Part shown: positions 11,120-21,294 of the stretch, one piece after another | How the letters are laid out: the number at the start of each line of letters is the position of its first letter | How positions within the stretch are numbered: the stretch's first letter is position 1 | NCBI GenBank assembly: GCA_037954325.1 | Contig: JBBMNZ010000030.1 | Span: 10,798,501-10,862,500 of the forward strand | Direction of reading: 5' to 3' | DNA: 64,000 bases | From: Fistularia commersonii | Taxonomy: Eukaryota > Chordata > Actinopteri > Syngnathiformes > Fistulariidae | Notes under the pieces: generated by a model | Database searches by the model: none | The model's input: only the letters and a program-made list of their open reading frames with translations | Told to the model about the DNA's origin: nothing | Translations under genes and position numbers: made by a program

Positions 11120-13030
11120 TTACAAAGTCCCCTAGAAACAGAGCGGCACCAGTTTTGTGCCACATGTAGCAATGAACGAATTGTTAGCTGCAATTGGTTG
11201 CATAGTCAAACCAGAAGCGTCTTCTTGACTTTATCTTTTCCTTGCAATAAATCTACAAAACAGACATCGAATCTTTTGGCAGCACGTCATTCAGTTCACT
11301 AAACCTGTCTCATTATTAGTAGTATTCGTAATCCGATGGGATGTTTCTTACTGGCGGTGGGAACCCAAGAGAAAATGTTGCAATCGTGGTTATTCTGTCT
11401 CTAGGTATCACAGTACATTTTTGATTTCTGCAGATTTTCCTGAAAAACTACTATTGTGCGACAAATCCTCACATTCGTGACACCTCTGCTACACACAAAA
11501 TATGTATTCAAAAAGCCTGGGTTCTGGAGCTAATTTGTGCCGTAATCAGCGACCAGTTCAAATATGAGGATTTACCACGGCTGTCATGAAATGACTGTTT
11601 TATTGTGCACTCAGTGTTCTCCAACAGCTTCACAAATGGCCTCTCAACAAGCAACCGAGACTCAGATCGAGTTGTCACAAAATGGAACGCAAATTAGTGC
11701 AAATTGCAGGTTTAGATAAAAAAAAACATTTTCTCAAACGACGCAGTTTGACTGATTGTTCGCTGTGATATGCTGAGCAGACATGAACTACGAAGTGTTG
11801 CTCGCATCCCTGAAAGGCTGCAAAGAAACCTGGATGCCAAGCACAGTTGAACGAGTGGCTGCTGTGAATACTAAACAACTGAGTCAATGCCAGTTTCTAC
11901 CACACTGAATTATTTCAACCCACTGAAAACCCGGTTTCAGGTATCTGGAAAGTATTTATCACTATCAGGAAGCATGGAGATGCATCCTTGAGAGAAAGAA
12001 AGGGGGGGGTTATATCATAATTGAATTGATTGTGACAACTGAACGTTAGTAATTAACTGTTTTTGCTTCATAGTTTTCATCACCTTGACTGGTTAATCAA
12101 CTTGCATCGAAAAGACAATCATGTCCTTGGAAAGCATTTGTCCACGACACAAGAAATGTCTGCAAATCAACTCGTGTCAATGTCCACTCCCATCCTGCTT
12201 CATGGACTATGAAGGGACTGCCGATAAGATTGATTCACATAGAGGGAAAGTTGGTAAAGGATATGGCAGGTCATGAGATCCAAGGGCATCATCGATATAG
12301 GATAGGTTAGAACTTTATGGATCACTCGGGATACTCCCTTGGGGAATGATGGCCATGTGATTGATAATTTTATTTGTTGTTGGTGTCTCATTAAAATTAC
12401 AAACTGCAGTGAATATTAATAAAAAAAAGTCTAAAACGCAAGTCAAGTGTGACATCACAGAAGTGTGCCATTGTGTTTGTCAGGATGGCTTCTACAGTGT
12501 GCATGCTCATATGTATTCATGTATTTCTGGCTGATCAAATGATATATGGAAATAGCAACAAAGATGGATGGGACAGCTTCAGATGAATGCATGATTGAAA
12601 ATGTAGATGTGAGTTTTGTGCAAGATGTCTGCAGTTGGAGGTGCACGACACAAAGTGAGACTGTCATCTTGTTAGCTGCTAGAGAGGGAAGGAATATTCC
12701 CACTTGCATTCAGCTTGGATGTGAATTTCTTGTGTAGATCGAGGTGTGTAACTCAGTTGTCAGAAAAGCCAATGCAGCATGCATATTAAAAATATTTACT
12801 GGTGTCCCTGTATTCCTGATTAGATGCATTTAAAAACTGAAAACTCCACTTATGCGTCCGAGTGTGGCGCCACGGGGTTACTTATCATGCTAAGAGTGGC
12901 AATGGTAAAACAGGATTACCTTTGAGTGGCTGTGGGGGTGCACAGCTACAACACACACCCACTGTCAGAAAGCTGGTTGTCTCCTCCAGATGTTCAGACA
13001 GAGGCGTCGTGAACGAGCTTCGTGTGATTG
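11120..13030. other. Unique sequence, no gene recognised
   Basis: No convincing coding or repeat sequence was seen. The ORFs of 60-85 codons in this stretch have no recognisable motifs. Confidence 0.4.
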
Positions 13031-13031
13031 T

Positions 13032-13033
<2 letters not shown>

Positions 13034-13066
<33 letters not shown>
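13034..13066. repeat. (CA)16 microsatellite
   Basis: An uninterrupted CA dinucleotide run of about 33 bp. Confidence 0.95.
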
Positions 13067-13068
<2 letters not shown>

Positions 13069-13069
13069 G

Positions 13070-15404
13070 AAATGGCAGAGATCTCGTCTCAGAGACTACG
13101 ACTTCTGAGACTGGTTCAGTTGAAGGCAGTGTGTAGAGCATTTATAATCCCTTGCAAAAAAGCCATTACATAGAGCGCCTTCAATCGTACAAACCACAAA
13201 CTCCATAGACGGAACAACTCAATGTGAACAAAAGATGTTTCAATTTAATATTTGATGACAGTGTTAGAATCAGTTGAGCAAGTAACAGTAACCAGAGGAG
13301 TGGAATGCCAGTGTTTCCAATCAGGAAATGTTGCAAACAACAACCAGAGGATGTCTGAGGAGTCAAGTGTTGAAGATAAATGTTCACAACTCCATTCAAA
13401 ATGTCCAATTCCTCACAAAGTTATGAAAGCATGAACAATTTGTCAAGTCAAACGTTGGCTCTCTTTCCAATATGGTTGAACCGCTGACGAACTTGCCTGT
13501 ATGGCTGCCAATATGGAAAGAATTCAAGATTTTCAATATGATTGGAGAAAAGGGTCCAAAGAAAGCACATACTCTGACCTGATCCATTCAATTTAAGGTC
13601 TGCACAGGAGACACCGTGAGGCTAAAGCAGTGATGAAGTCAATTGTTCCAGGATTGAGTATCCTGATATGTGCCTCTGATTTGAAAGATGTCCAAAGTTC
13701 ATCGATGTTTGAACAATACAGCGAGGAATCCATATTCTAATCATTTCACAAGGAAAGTTGGAAGACCTCGTCAGGTATGGATCAGTGGAAAATGGAGCAG
13801 AGGCAGAAGCTCATAGGTGACTATGCCCACAGCTGTAGGCACGGTGACTGGAAGGGGAAGAAGCTTCTGCAATGCCAAAGATTTGTTGAGCTAAATCACC
13901 CCTCAGAGATAGCAATGTTTGGACTTGTTTAAGAAGGCCCAAGTAGGAAAAAAAAAAAAAAAGCAAAGCCACACTGACTGAAAAAGTTCAAATATTGAGT
14001 CAATGGCAAAGAGGAAGTGCATGAATACGAGTGTAGAATTGTCATCACAAAACCAAAACATTCATTTTCTGGCCGTCATTCTGTGTACCGGTACTTTTGT
14101 CTCATAGAGCCTTCACTGGCAATTCTCACCATCATTTGCCGGTGGATTTAGGGAAGAACTTTTCCATTCACTATGTTATCCATCACCCCGCAACCTATGC
14201 TATATCCTGACTTGTTGCTTTGATTTCAAATAGTAATTTATACCGTCTCCAGACAACCATATGTATTGTCAATGTTTACGTCAATCTTCCAACATCCCTC
14301 TCCGAGTTTTGTGGCACCACTCATGAAGTAGATTATATTCAGTAAAAATCTATGTGGTATCCCATGCAACCTTCTTCTAAAAGGCTTTGATTTCTCTGTG
14401 TATCCAAGTTGCTGAGAGTCTGCAGGTTTTCCTCCTCCTTCCAAAAACCGGGCTTGATGCCACATTCATGTTTTAATCCTCTCAAACAAAGTCACTGGGG
14501 GCTTGTAAACCTTCACCTCCCCATGTCCGCAACTTGTATACACATCCTATCTGATAGTTTAACCAAGAACAGGGTTTGAAAAAGTTGTTTACTACCTCTC
14601 AGTTGTAGTTTTGCCTCTATGTGTTCCTGAGGACATAAAGAACACAACCTCGATTCAGAATCACTTTTGTCTTCTGACCAATAAACTCTTGACTTACAAA
14701 CCCAAGTTGAAATGCCATCTTTAAAGCAAGCTTCTAGTTTTAACAGGCTTTTCGCAAATGTTGCGTTTGAAATTGAGATCCTTGGTTGGATTTTCCAGAA
14801 GGAGGGGCAAAGTATCGGTTTGCAACATATTCAAAACTAAAAGAGTCAAGCATTTTCCTAGTTGAGTGATGCAATGTCTTTCCACAGCCTAAAACATCAA
14901 AAGAAAACCAAACCTCAGGAGAGCTCTTTTGAACTGCATGGAAAATAAAGTTATGCGATTCATAGTCTCATTCCTTTTGTCAATATGCTATATCACATTG
15001 CCTTATTGAAAACTAATTTGTATTGTTTGGGACCTTTAGAAAGGAAAAAAAACTTGATACAGAAATATGGGACAAGAGGGACTGTTGTAGACATACATGG
15101 TAACAAAGACCACAATATAAAGGAAACAAACTGTATTTAATGCTATGACCTTTTAAACAAGTCAGCAACTGCAGGTATAGCAATGCTAACAATTGCTAAT
15201 TTAAGTACAATATGTGACAGATTCATTTCTGAAAATCTCAGTTCCTGGAGACTGTTGTGTTTCCAATAGCAGAATGTAAATGATGAAGGTAGAGAAAGTT
15301 ATTATCTGAAAGGAAGTCCTGCAGGAACAGTGACCAGTCGCTATCATGAGGCAATCAAGATGGTGACAATCTTCACTCCAGTGAGACAGAAGGAGCTAAT
15401 TATA
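13070..15404. other. Unique sequence, no gene recognised
   Basis: AT-rich sequence with no recognisable protein, RNA or repeat family. A poly(A) run lies at about 13949-13963. Confidence 0.4.
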
Positions 15405-15440
15405 AGAATGATCCTTTATTAATCCCTCGTGGAGAAATTC
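15405..15440 (-). mobile_element. SINE 3' tail (left part of a SINE split by Rex3)
   Basis: On the minus strand this reads GAATTTCTCCACGAGGGATT followed by AATAAAGGAT, the same 3' tail carried by the SINEs at 26.6 and 27.3 kb. The remaining body continues at 16517 on the other side of a Rex3 insertion. Confidence 0.75.
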
Positions 15441-16516
15441 ATCCATCCATCCATCTTCTCCAGCTTATCCAGAGTCGGGTCGCGGGGGAAGCAGCCGGGG
15501 CGGTGAAGCCCAGACCCCCCCCCACATGGTACAGCGCTTCTGGGAGGACCCAAAGACGTTCCCAGGCCACCCTTGAAGTATAGTCTCTCCAGCGTGTCCT
15601 GGGTCTTCCCCGTGGTCTCCTCCCAGATGTACATGCCTGGAACACCTCCTGGAGGTGTCTGAGGCATCCTGACCAGATGCCTGAGCCAACTCATCTGACT
15701 CCTCTCTATGCTCTACTCCGAGCTCCCCCCGGATGACCCAACTTCTCACCCTATCTCTTCGGGAGATAGGGTGAGATAGGGTTCCTCCCCTCAGGAGGAA
15801 ACTCATTTCGGCCACTTGTATCTGCAATCTTGTTCTTTTGTGGGAACTCGTGAGGGTGGGAACGTAGATCGATCAGTAAATTGAGAGCTTTGCCTTTTGG
15901 CTCAGCTTCCTCTTCACCACGACGGACCGCTACAGAGTCCGCATCTCTGCAAACGATGCACTGATCCGCCTATCAATCTCCTGCTCCATCCTTACTTCAC
16001 TCGTGAACAAGATCCCGAGATACTTGAACTCCTCCACTTGGGGCAGGACCTCTTCCCCAACAGAACAACATCATCTGCAAAAAACAGAGACTCGATTCTG
16101 CAGCCACCAAACCAGATCCCCTTGACGCCCTGGCTGCGCCTAGAAATTCTGTCCATAGACGTTATGAAAAGAACCGGCGGAGTCCGACTCTCACCTAAAA
16201 CGGGTCCGACTTACAACCGGGAAGCTCCGACGCTATTATACAGGGACTGAACAGCCCGTACGACGGGGTTCGATACCCCATACTCCCAGAGCACCCCCCA
16301 CAGGATTGCCCGATAGAATGCCTTCTCCAGGTTCACAAAACACATGTAGACTGGTTGGGCAAAATCCCAACCCCCAAGCCTAATCGAGGACCCTGCCGAA
16401 GGTATAGAGCTGGTCCACTGTTCCTCAACCAGTATGAAAACCACACTGCTCCACCTGCATCAGAGGTTCAACAACCCAGTGGACCCTCTTGTCCAGCCCC
16501 ACTGAATAGACCTTGC
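15441..16516 (-). mobile_element. Rex3: Rex3 (RTE-clade LINE), 5'-truncated copy inserted in a SINE
   Basis: Read on the minus strand, it starts just 5' of the G-S-T-G/V-E-P region and runs through V-Y-M-C-F-V-N-L-E-K-A-F (about 16330-16370) and the R-V-G-L region. It then jumps to the L-P-Q-V-E-E-F-K-Y-L segment near 16020-16060, and ends with the 3' R-P-R-G-R-P-R-T-R-W-R-D region and a short GATG repeat. A segment around 16062 is missing relative to the usual Rex3 order, and several frameshifts are present. The flanks GGAGAAATTC (15431-15440) and GGGGAAATTC (16517-16526) are a 10-bp target duplication with one mismatch, which fixes both ends. Confidence 0.88.
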
Positions 16517-16690
16517 GGGGAAATTCGTTCTCTGCAATTGACCCATCGTGGATGAACCACGGGCAGCAGGCTGCTGTCCACCAGCACCCTGCGGACCAGT
16601 TAGGAGTTCAGTGTCTTGCTCAACAACAGTTCGACACACTACGAGGAGCCGGGAATCCAACCAGGAAAATTGCATTCAGCAGGCTTGAGG
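16517..16690 (-). mobile_element. tRNA-derived SINE, right part of the copy split by Rex3
   Basis: On the minus strand it runs from a box-B-like GGTTGGATTCC (about 16655) through GTTGTTGAGCAAGACACTGA to GGTTCATCCACGATGGGT and GCAGAGAACGAATTTCCCC. This is the same body as the SINE at 26632-26865. The 5' tRNA head with box A is missing. Its 3' tail lies at 15405-15440. Confidence 0.8.
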
Positions 16691-16844
16691 TTTGATTTAA
16701 AGCTGCACCTACTGATTTGTGTACAACGGCATACATTTTCTGTTGCTTCAAAACTGCCAGCAGAGGTCTCAGGCTATAAAAATGGCTCAGCTGCTATTCC
16801 TCCACCCAAATTTTAGGTGGTTTGATCGCTAGCTGTCTGCATGC

Positions 16845-16975
16845 CAACATGTTCTTGGTCATGCAGCTACACCTGAGTTGCCCCCCGATGGCCTGGCTAG
16901 TGCCTTGCATGGTAGCTCTGTCGCCCTCAGTGTGTGAAAGACACCTAATGTAAAGTGCTATAAGACCACATGGTG
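16845..16975 (+). repeat. SINE-like fragment
   Basis: The segment TGCCTTGCATGGTAGCTCTG, a CAGTGTGTGAA stretch and AATGTAAAGTGCTATAAGACC resemble the 3' half of a common fish SINE that ends in a GTAAAGCGCTTTGA-type motif. No tRNA head is visible. Confidence 0.4.
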
Positions 16976-16979
16976 TTTA

Positions 16980-19235
16980 CAAACAAAATCACCAGTATTT
17001 TATTTATGTAAATTGAGAGTGGTTGAAAGAAAAATCCCTGTCATATCTGTTCAACCAAAATCTTAATGCACAAGAACCCTTCCATTGCCATTGGCCTGTG
17101 TTTGAGTAATACAGCCATCACTGCTGAATCCTTTGTACGACTGACTTCTAAATATCATAACTCTAAAAATGTATTTAAGAATTAACCGTCTCGGTGTGAC
17201 AGGACATTATCAACACTAAATGCAAGAACAGATCTGTTTTAACCCCCTTTGCAGCTAAGATATCCTCCCAGGAAGCAGAAAGGTTTCCAAAGTGAGCCTT
17301 AGTGCCATAGAATACTGGTGTAATTTCAAAATTCAGCACATAAATTGGAACATAATCTGACATCTTCGTTTGAGAGATAAAGAGAAAAATTCTAGACTTG
17401 TGGAGTTGAAGGATTGTCTGTGATAGATTCTCCAGTTAGATGGAGATCATGTTTCAGGTCATGGTTAACGCTTCCCTTGTACCACAAGGTCACATTATAT
17501 TTGATGCACACAGTGCATCAGTATGTTTGAAAATTCCACCCGGTTAAGATTTTTACAGAAATCAACGCTCAGCGAGCCCAGACAATACACAGACCTTGTT
17601 GTGTGCCCTTTTTTGCCTTTGATAACCTTAGCTGCAAATGTCACCTTCTGCCCTTTTAGTCTTTTGGAAACAGATAATGACAAAAAGGGGAGGGGATCTA
17701 TGAATCCGAGAGAATGCTGGGGAAAAATAGGACTCACTGCACATACTCTGCTTTGGTCATCTGAGAAATGTTTTGACCCCATGCGGTTCTGTGATTTTTA
17801 ACCTCCTGACACAGCGTCGATCCAAACAGCACTATGGGCCGTATTGGATCTGGCAGAGGGCAGGACTGTAGTTTCCAAAATGCATTGGTTAATTTCTCGC
17901 TCTATAGAAAAACTTGACATTTTGGAAAAACATGGATTTTATTTTTCAACTGTAGTGCATTATAACCTCAGCCTCTCAAGTCACAAAAACTTAGAGGCAT
18001 CGTAGTTATGGCTTATTAGGGCTGAAGAATAACCTTTCTTGCTGAGGCTATGGTAAATAGTTGATAGAGTCTCGGTACTTAAAATTGATAAGGCCAGGCC
18101 AAAGTCTAGCTCTATTTGCCATTTGTTGTTGTTGTCCTGAGCTCTCTGCGGACGGTGGACCGGCAGCTGAGCTTCTCAGATAAGCTCCCTGCCAGAGAGG
18201 AGAGGGGAAAAAATAAAAGTGAAATGAAGAAGGCCACCAGCACTGTGTGATGGAGAAGGGTTGCATTTCACAGCAAAGTCAGGCAGAGGAGGTCACAGTC
18301 AGCAGAATGAAAATGGGAAGTGCTGGGGATTACAGTCACAAGATAGTATAAGGGTATATGGGAGAGGAGAGCTTTAAAAGAACTTGTGGTACCAAGGGTG
18401 GGCAGAGTAAGCCTTGAATGTCTTTGTCCCTGACCTCTCCAATAATAATCATGTATTATTGAAGTACAGGGAGTGTGCAGTAGCTGCAAAAGCTAACGCC
18501 CAGCTTCCACACTTAGTCCTGGTGGTCTTGCGTAAGTTAGCATCTGCTAACATATGCAACAATGGCGGTGTAGGGTGTTGGAGGTCGGGCATTTTGGGAT
18601 TTTAAGCTGGTGAGTGTGTACTCAGAGCACCAAAAGGTCATGGCAAACATAGCAGAGGTAATGTGAGCTTTACCAAGTGGTGGATGTACGAATGCAGGCA
18701 ACAGAGTTTGGGACATACGTTTGTCAAGAGATCAGTCAGAGATTTACAAGTGAACTGGAAATCAGTGTTAAAAGGATGAAATCCTGGCTAGAATTAGTGA
18801 GGTATTTTATATTTGTTGACATTTTGATCTCACTGAAGCAGGTAGGGAGGCTGATACACATGTTTGGAGGGAACAGGCATGTTGTCTGCCATTAAGACCG
18901 GAGAACATCGAGTGGTAGAACGCAGACGATAAATTCGATCGGGCTGAGAAGTCAGTGAGAGGCATAGGGCTTCTTCCAAGAGTGGGCGGCACCATTTACA
19001 TCCAAGGGCAGACTGAAAGTTGGTAATCACTCGGTTGGAAACAAACTTATCTTCAGCAGAGGTTATAAGCAGAGTAACTAGATAAAGATCCTTCCGAAAG
19101 TATTTGTATATATTTGCCATAAGTGTGTTGGTAGAGAGGGTCCGAGGGAGTTGGCTTTGTAAATCTCTATTGCTTCGCCACTGTGGGATGATGGCGCTGT
19201 ACAAAGAGCTCTGGAGTAATAGAAGTATGACAGAC
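16980..19235. other. Unique sequence, no gene recognised
   Basis: No conserved ORF or named repeat was recognised. The open frames of 60-124 codons on either strand are unremarkable in composition. Confidence 0.4.
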
Positions 19236-19562
19236 TAGTGCAGATCACGTATGCGTGGTTACGCAGTGGTGAGGTATGGTGATGGAGAAGTTAAAGATGG
19301 GGGTACATCAGGGGCCAGCTCTGAGCCCATTCTTGGTGCCATTGTGATGGAATTTTGAAGGGTAGGGTGACAGATGGTTAGACAAGGATCTCAATGGACC
19401 ATGATGGTTGTAGAGGACCTTGCAATCGGTGGGGAGAGGAGGGAGCGGGTGGAGATTTGTCCCAGAAAGAAGGAATGAAGGTTTGCTGCAGCAAGACAGA
19501 ACATAGGTTTGTGACCAAGAAGGTTGCAGGGAGTGGAGAGGTTTAAGTACTTAAGGTCAAAC
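19236..19562 (+). mobile_element. RTE-like LINE (family B), 5' part of a split copy
   Basis: The nucleotide order matches the other family-B copies. It runs from a V-Q-I/D-x-Y region through the stretch encoding G-L-H-Q-G-S-A-L-S-P (about 19300), the A-D-D-I region (about 19405) and the E-R-R-G-M-K-V segment (about 19470), to the F-K-Y-L segment (about 19545). Many frameshifts. The sequence breaks off near 19562 and resumes at about 20285. Confidence 0.7.
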
Positions 19563-19639
19563 TCTTCCTCTGAAACTTCCCGACTAACAAACCATAGGCT
19601 GATCCACAACATAGTCCCCTCCCAATCACCCTCAGCACT

Positions 19640-20230
19640 AGCTCTCCTCAGGGAGGTGTAAAGACACCCCTCCTGTCACTCTGCTGACACACGACTGCTC
19701 CCCCCAAAACTCCAACTGTCACATAGTTAATGCTTCCTACCAGCACTGTTGTCTTCAGACTTTTCAACAAACGGGAGCCCGAGCACCCGGAAAGCTGGTG
19801 CAGAGAAAAAAAAACCTCTGCATCGACATTCGGCAAACCAAGATTATGATTGTGGACTTCAGGAGAGGGAGCCACCAACCCCGTCCCCTGCACATTGGTC
19901 GAGCAGCTGTGGAAGTGATCTCCAGCTACATGTACTGGGACGTTCACCTCATCTGGAGTAAGCACACTTCCCCGGTCAGGAAAGCTAACCAGCGCCTCTA
20001 CTTCCTCGGGAGACTGAGGAGGGATAGACTGGCGGCTCAGTCCTGGCCACCTTTTACAGATGCTTCAGCATCACTGTGTAACAGAGGAGGAGGTTAAAGC
20101 AACACAAAGGATCGTTGGGAGTTGCGCTCCACCGCCGATTCAGATTCAGGAGGAGGGCTGTCCACATCACGAAAGACCCCACTCATTTCACGGCCGTCTA
20201 CCGTGCATCTGGAAACTGATTCTGTTTGTC
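19640..20230 (+). mobile_element. CR1/Rex1-like LINE fragment nested in the RTE-like LINE
   Basis: A frame across 19798-19990 gives K-T-K/I-M-I-V-D-F-R-R, then a P-L-x-I-x-G-x-x-V-E-x-I-S-S-Y block, then a W-x-x-N/H-T-S block and Q-R-L-Y-F-L-G-R-L-R (about 20000). This order is typical of the palm/thumb of CR1/Rex1-type reverse transcriptases. A further frame reads R-I-V-G-S-C (about 20108). The copy is short, lacks the catalytic box and is frameshifted. Confidence 0.65.
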
Positions 20231-20284
20231 TCCCAGAGTGGAATGACCATAAAAACAGACAGTCCAGAGCAAGGGAGAGGTTGG

Positions 20285-20676
20285 AGAAACAAGTGCAAGC
20301 AGGTTGGAGAAGAGCAGAATAAGAGTGAATCAGCCAGAATGAAAGGAAAAGCTTACAGGACAGTGGCGAGACCAGGAATGCTGGGCGGTTTGGAACAAAG
20401 ATGGGTCCAAGGGGGGACGGCACATGTTAACTGTTTCAGGGATAAAAGAACAGACGGGGAGGATTTGGTGGTGAATGTATTGGTAGAAGGACGCTGTGGT
20501 TGGAACAGACAGACAATCGGCCTGGAGGAAGACCAAAGAGATTGTTTTTTTTAAATGGATTGAGTGAAAGAAAACATGAAGTTAGTTGCTGTGAGAGAAG
20601 ATACAGATAATATGTTTAGATGGAGGAAGCTGATTCACTGCGGCGATCCCCTGACGGGAGCAACCGAAAGAAGAAT
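20285..20676 (+). mobile_element. RTE-like LINE (family B), 3' part of the split copy
   Basis: The sequence resumes with a K-x-V-Q-A-G-W segment, then K-x-Y-R-T-V-x-R-P-x-M-L (about 20350). It ends with M-K-L-V-A-V-R-E-D (about 20577), W-R-K-L-I-H-C-G-D-P-L (about 20625) and the A-T-E-R-R tail, the usual end of this family. Together with 19236-19562 it makes one LINE interrupted by a different LINE. Confidence 0.7.
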
Positions 20677-20679
20677 TTT

Positions 20680-21030
20680 AAACAGAGACTTACCCGGCGA
20701 GCCAAAAGGCCAAATGATCAAACTGACGAGGGGAAATCAGGAGACCAGGCAGAAGAGACGCTGGAAAGTCTTATATTTCAGGGAACGGAGAGAGACGGCT
20801 ATGACAATCTGGAAAGTGGGCGAGTCCAAGGCAGACGTCTCGATACTGCTGCGATATTTGTGTTCAGGTTTAGGTGAGTTTAGTCTGTTGATTGAAAGCA
20901 GGTGTGTGGAAAGAGCGAGGACGTCAAAGCAGTAGTTAAATAATCGACAGACTGTCCCTCCATTCTTCAGGCATGTCTTTTCCCATTTGCACATATGAAA
21001 CCTCAATGTAACCATACACACAATTATGTT
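20680..21030. other. Unrecognised sequence
   Basis: No feature was recognised between the LINE end and the piggyBac-like MITE. Confidence 0.4.
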
Positions 21031-21031
21031 G

Positions 21032-21292
21032 TTAACCCTTGTGTTGTCTTGCGGGTCAAAAGTGACCCACTACCATGTTTAGCTGTCGAAAAAACACCTA
21101 TTTTTTTTTTTCAACTTGAAATTTTATGACTTTTCCTAAAGAGACCCCATAATTAGAAAAAGTGATACTTCTTTTTTGTTTATGTTTCCATGTGGGCTGT
21201 ACACCACTAGGGTACAAAGATTGTCTTACGGGTCAAAAATGACCCGTAGGACAAGGGGGGTAAACACAATGTTAAGATCGCACAAGGGTTAA
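21032..21292. mobile_element. piggyBac-like MITE flanked by TTAA
   Basis: TTAA at 21032-21035 is followed by CCCTTGTG, and CACAAGGG is followed by TTAA at 21289-21292. TTAA target duplication and ends beginning CCC are hallmarks of piggyBac elements. Inside each end is a palindrome with a short A-rich centre: GGGTCA-AAAG-TGACCC (21053-21068) and CGGGTCA-AAAA-TGACCCG (21229-21246). The element is 253 bp without the TTAAs and has no coding capacity, so it would need a transposase in trans. Confidence 0.85.
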
Positions 21293-21294
21293 AC

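Noticed and set aside
20060..20554. 164-codon plus-strand ORF
   Set aside because: It runs across the join of two different LINE fragments, so it is a chance fusion of out-of-frame transposon sequence.
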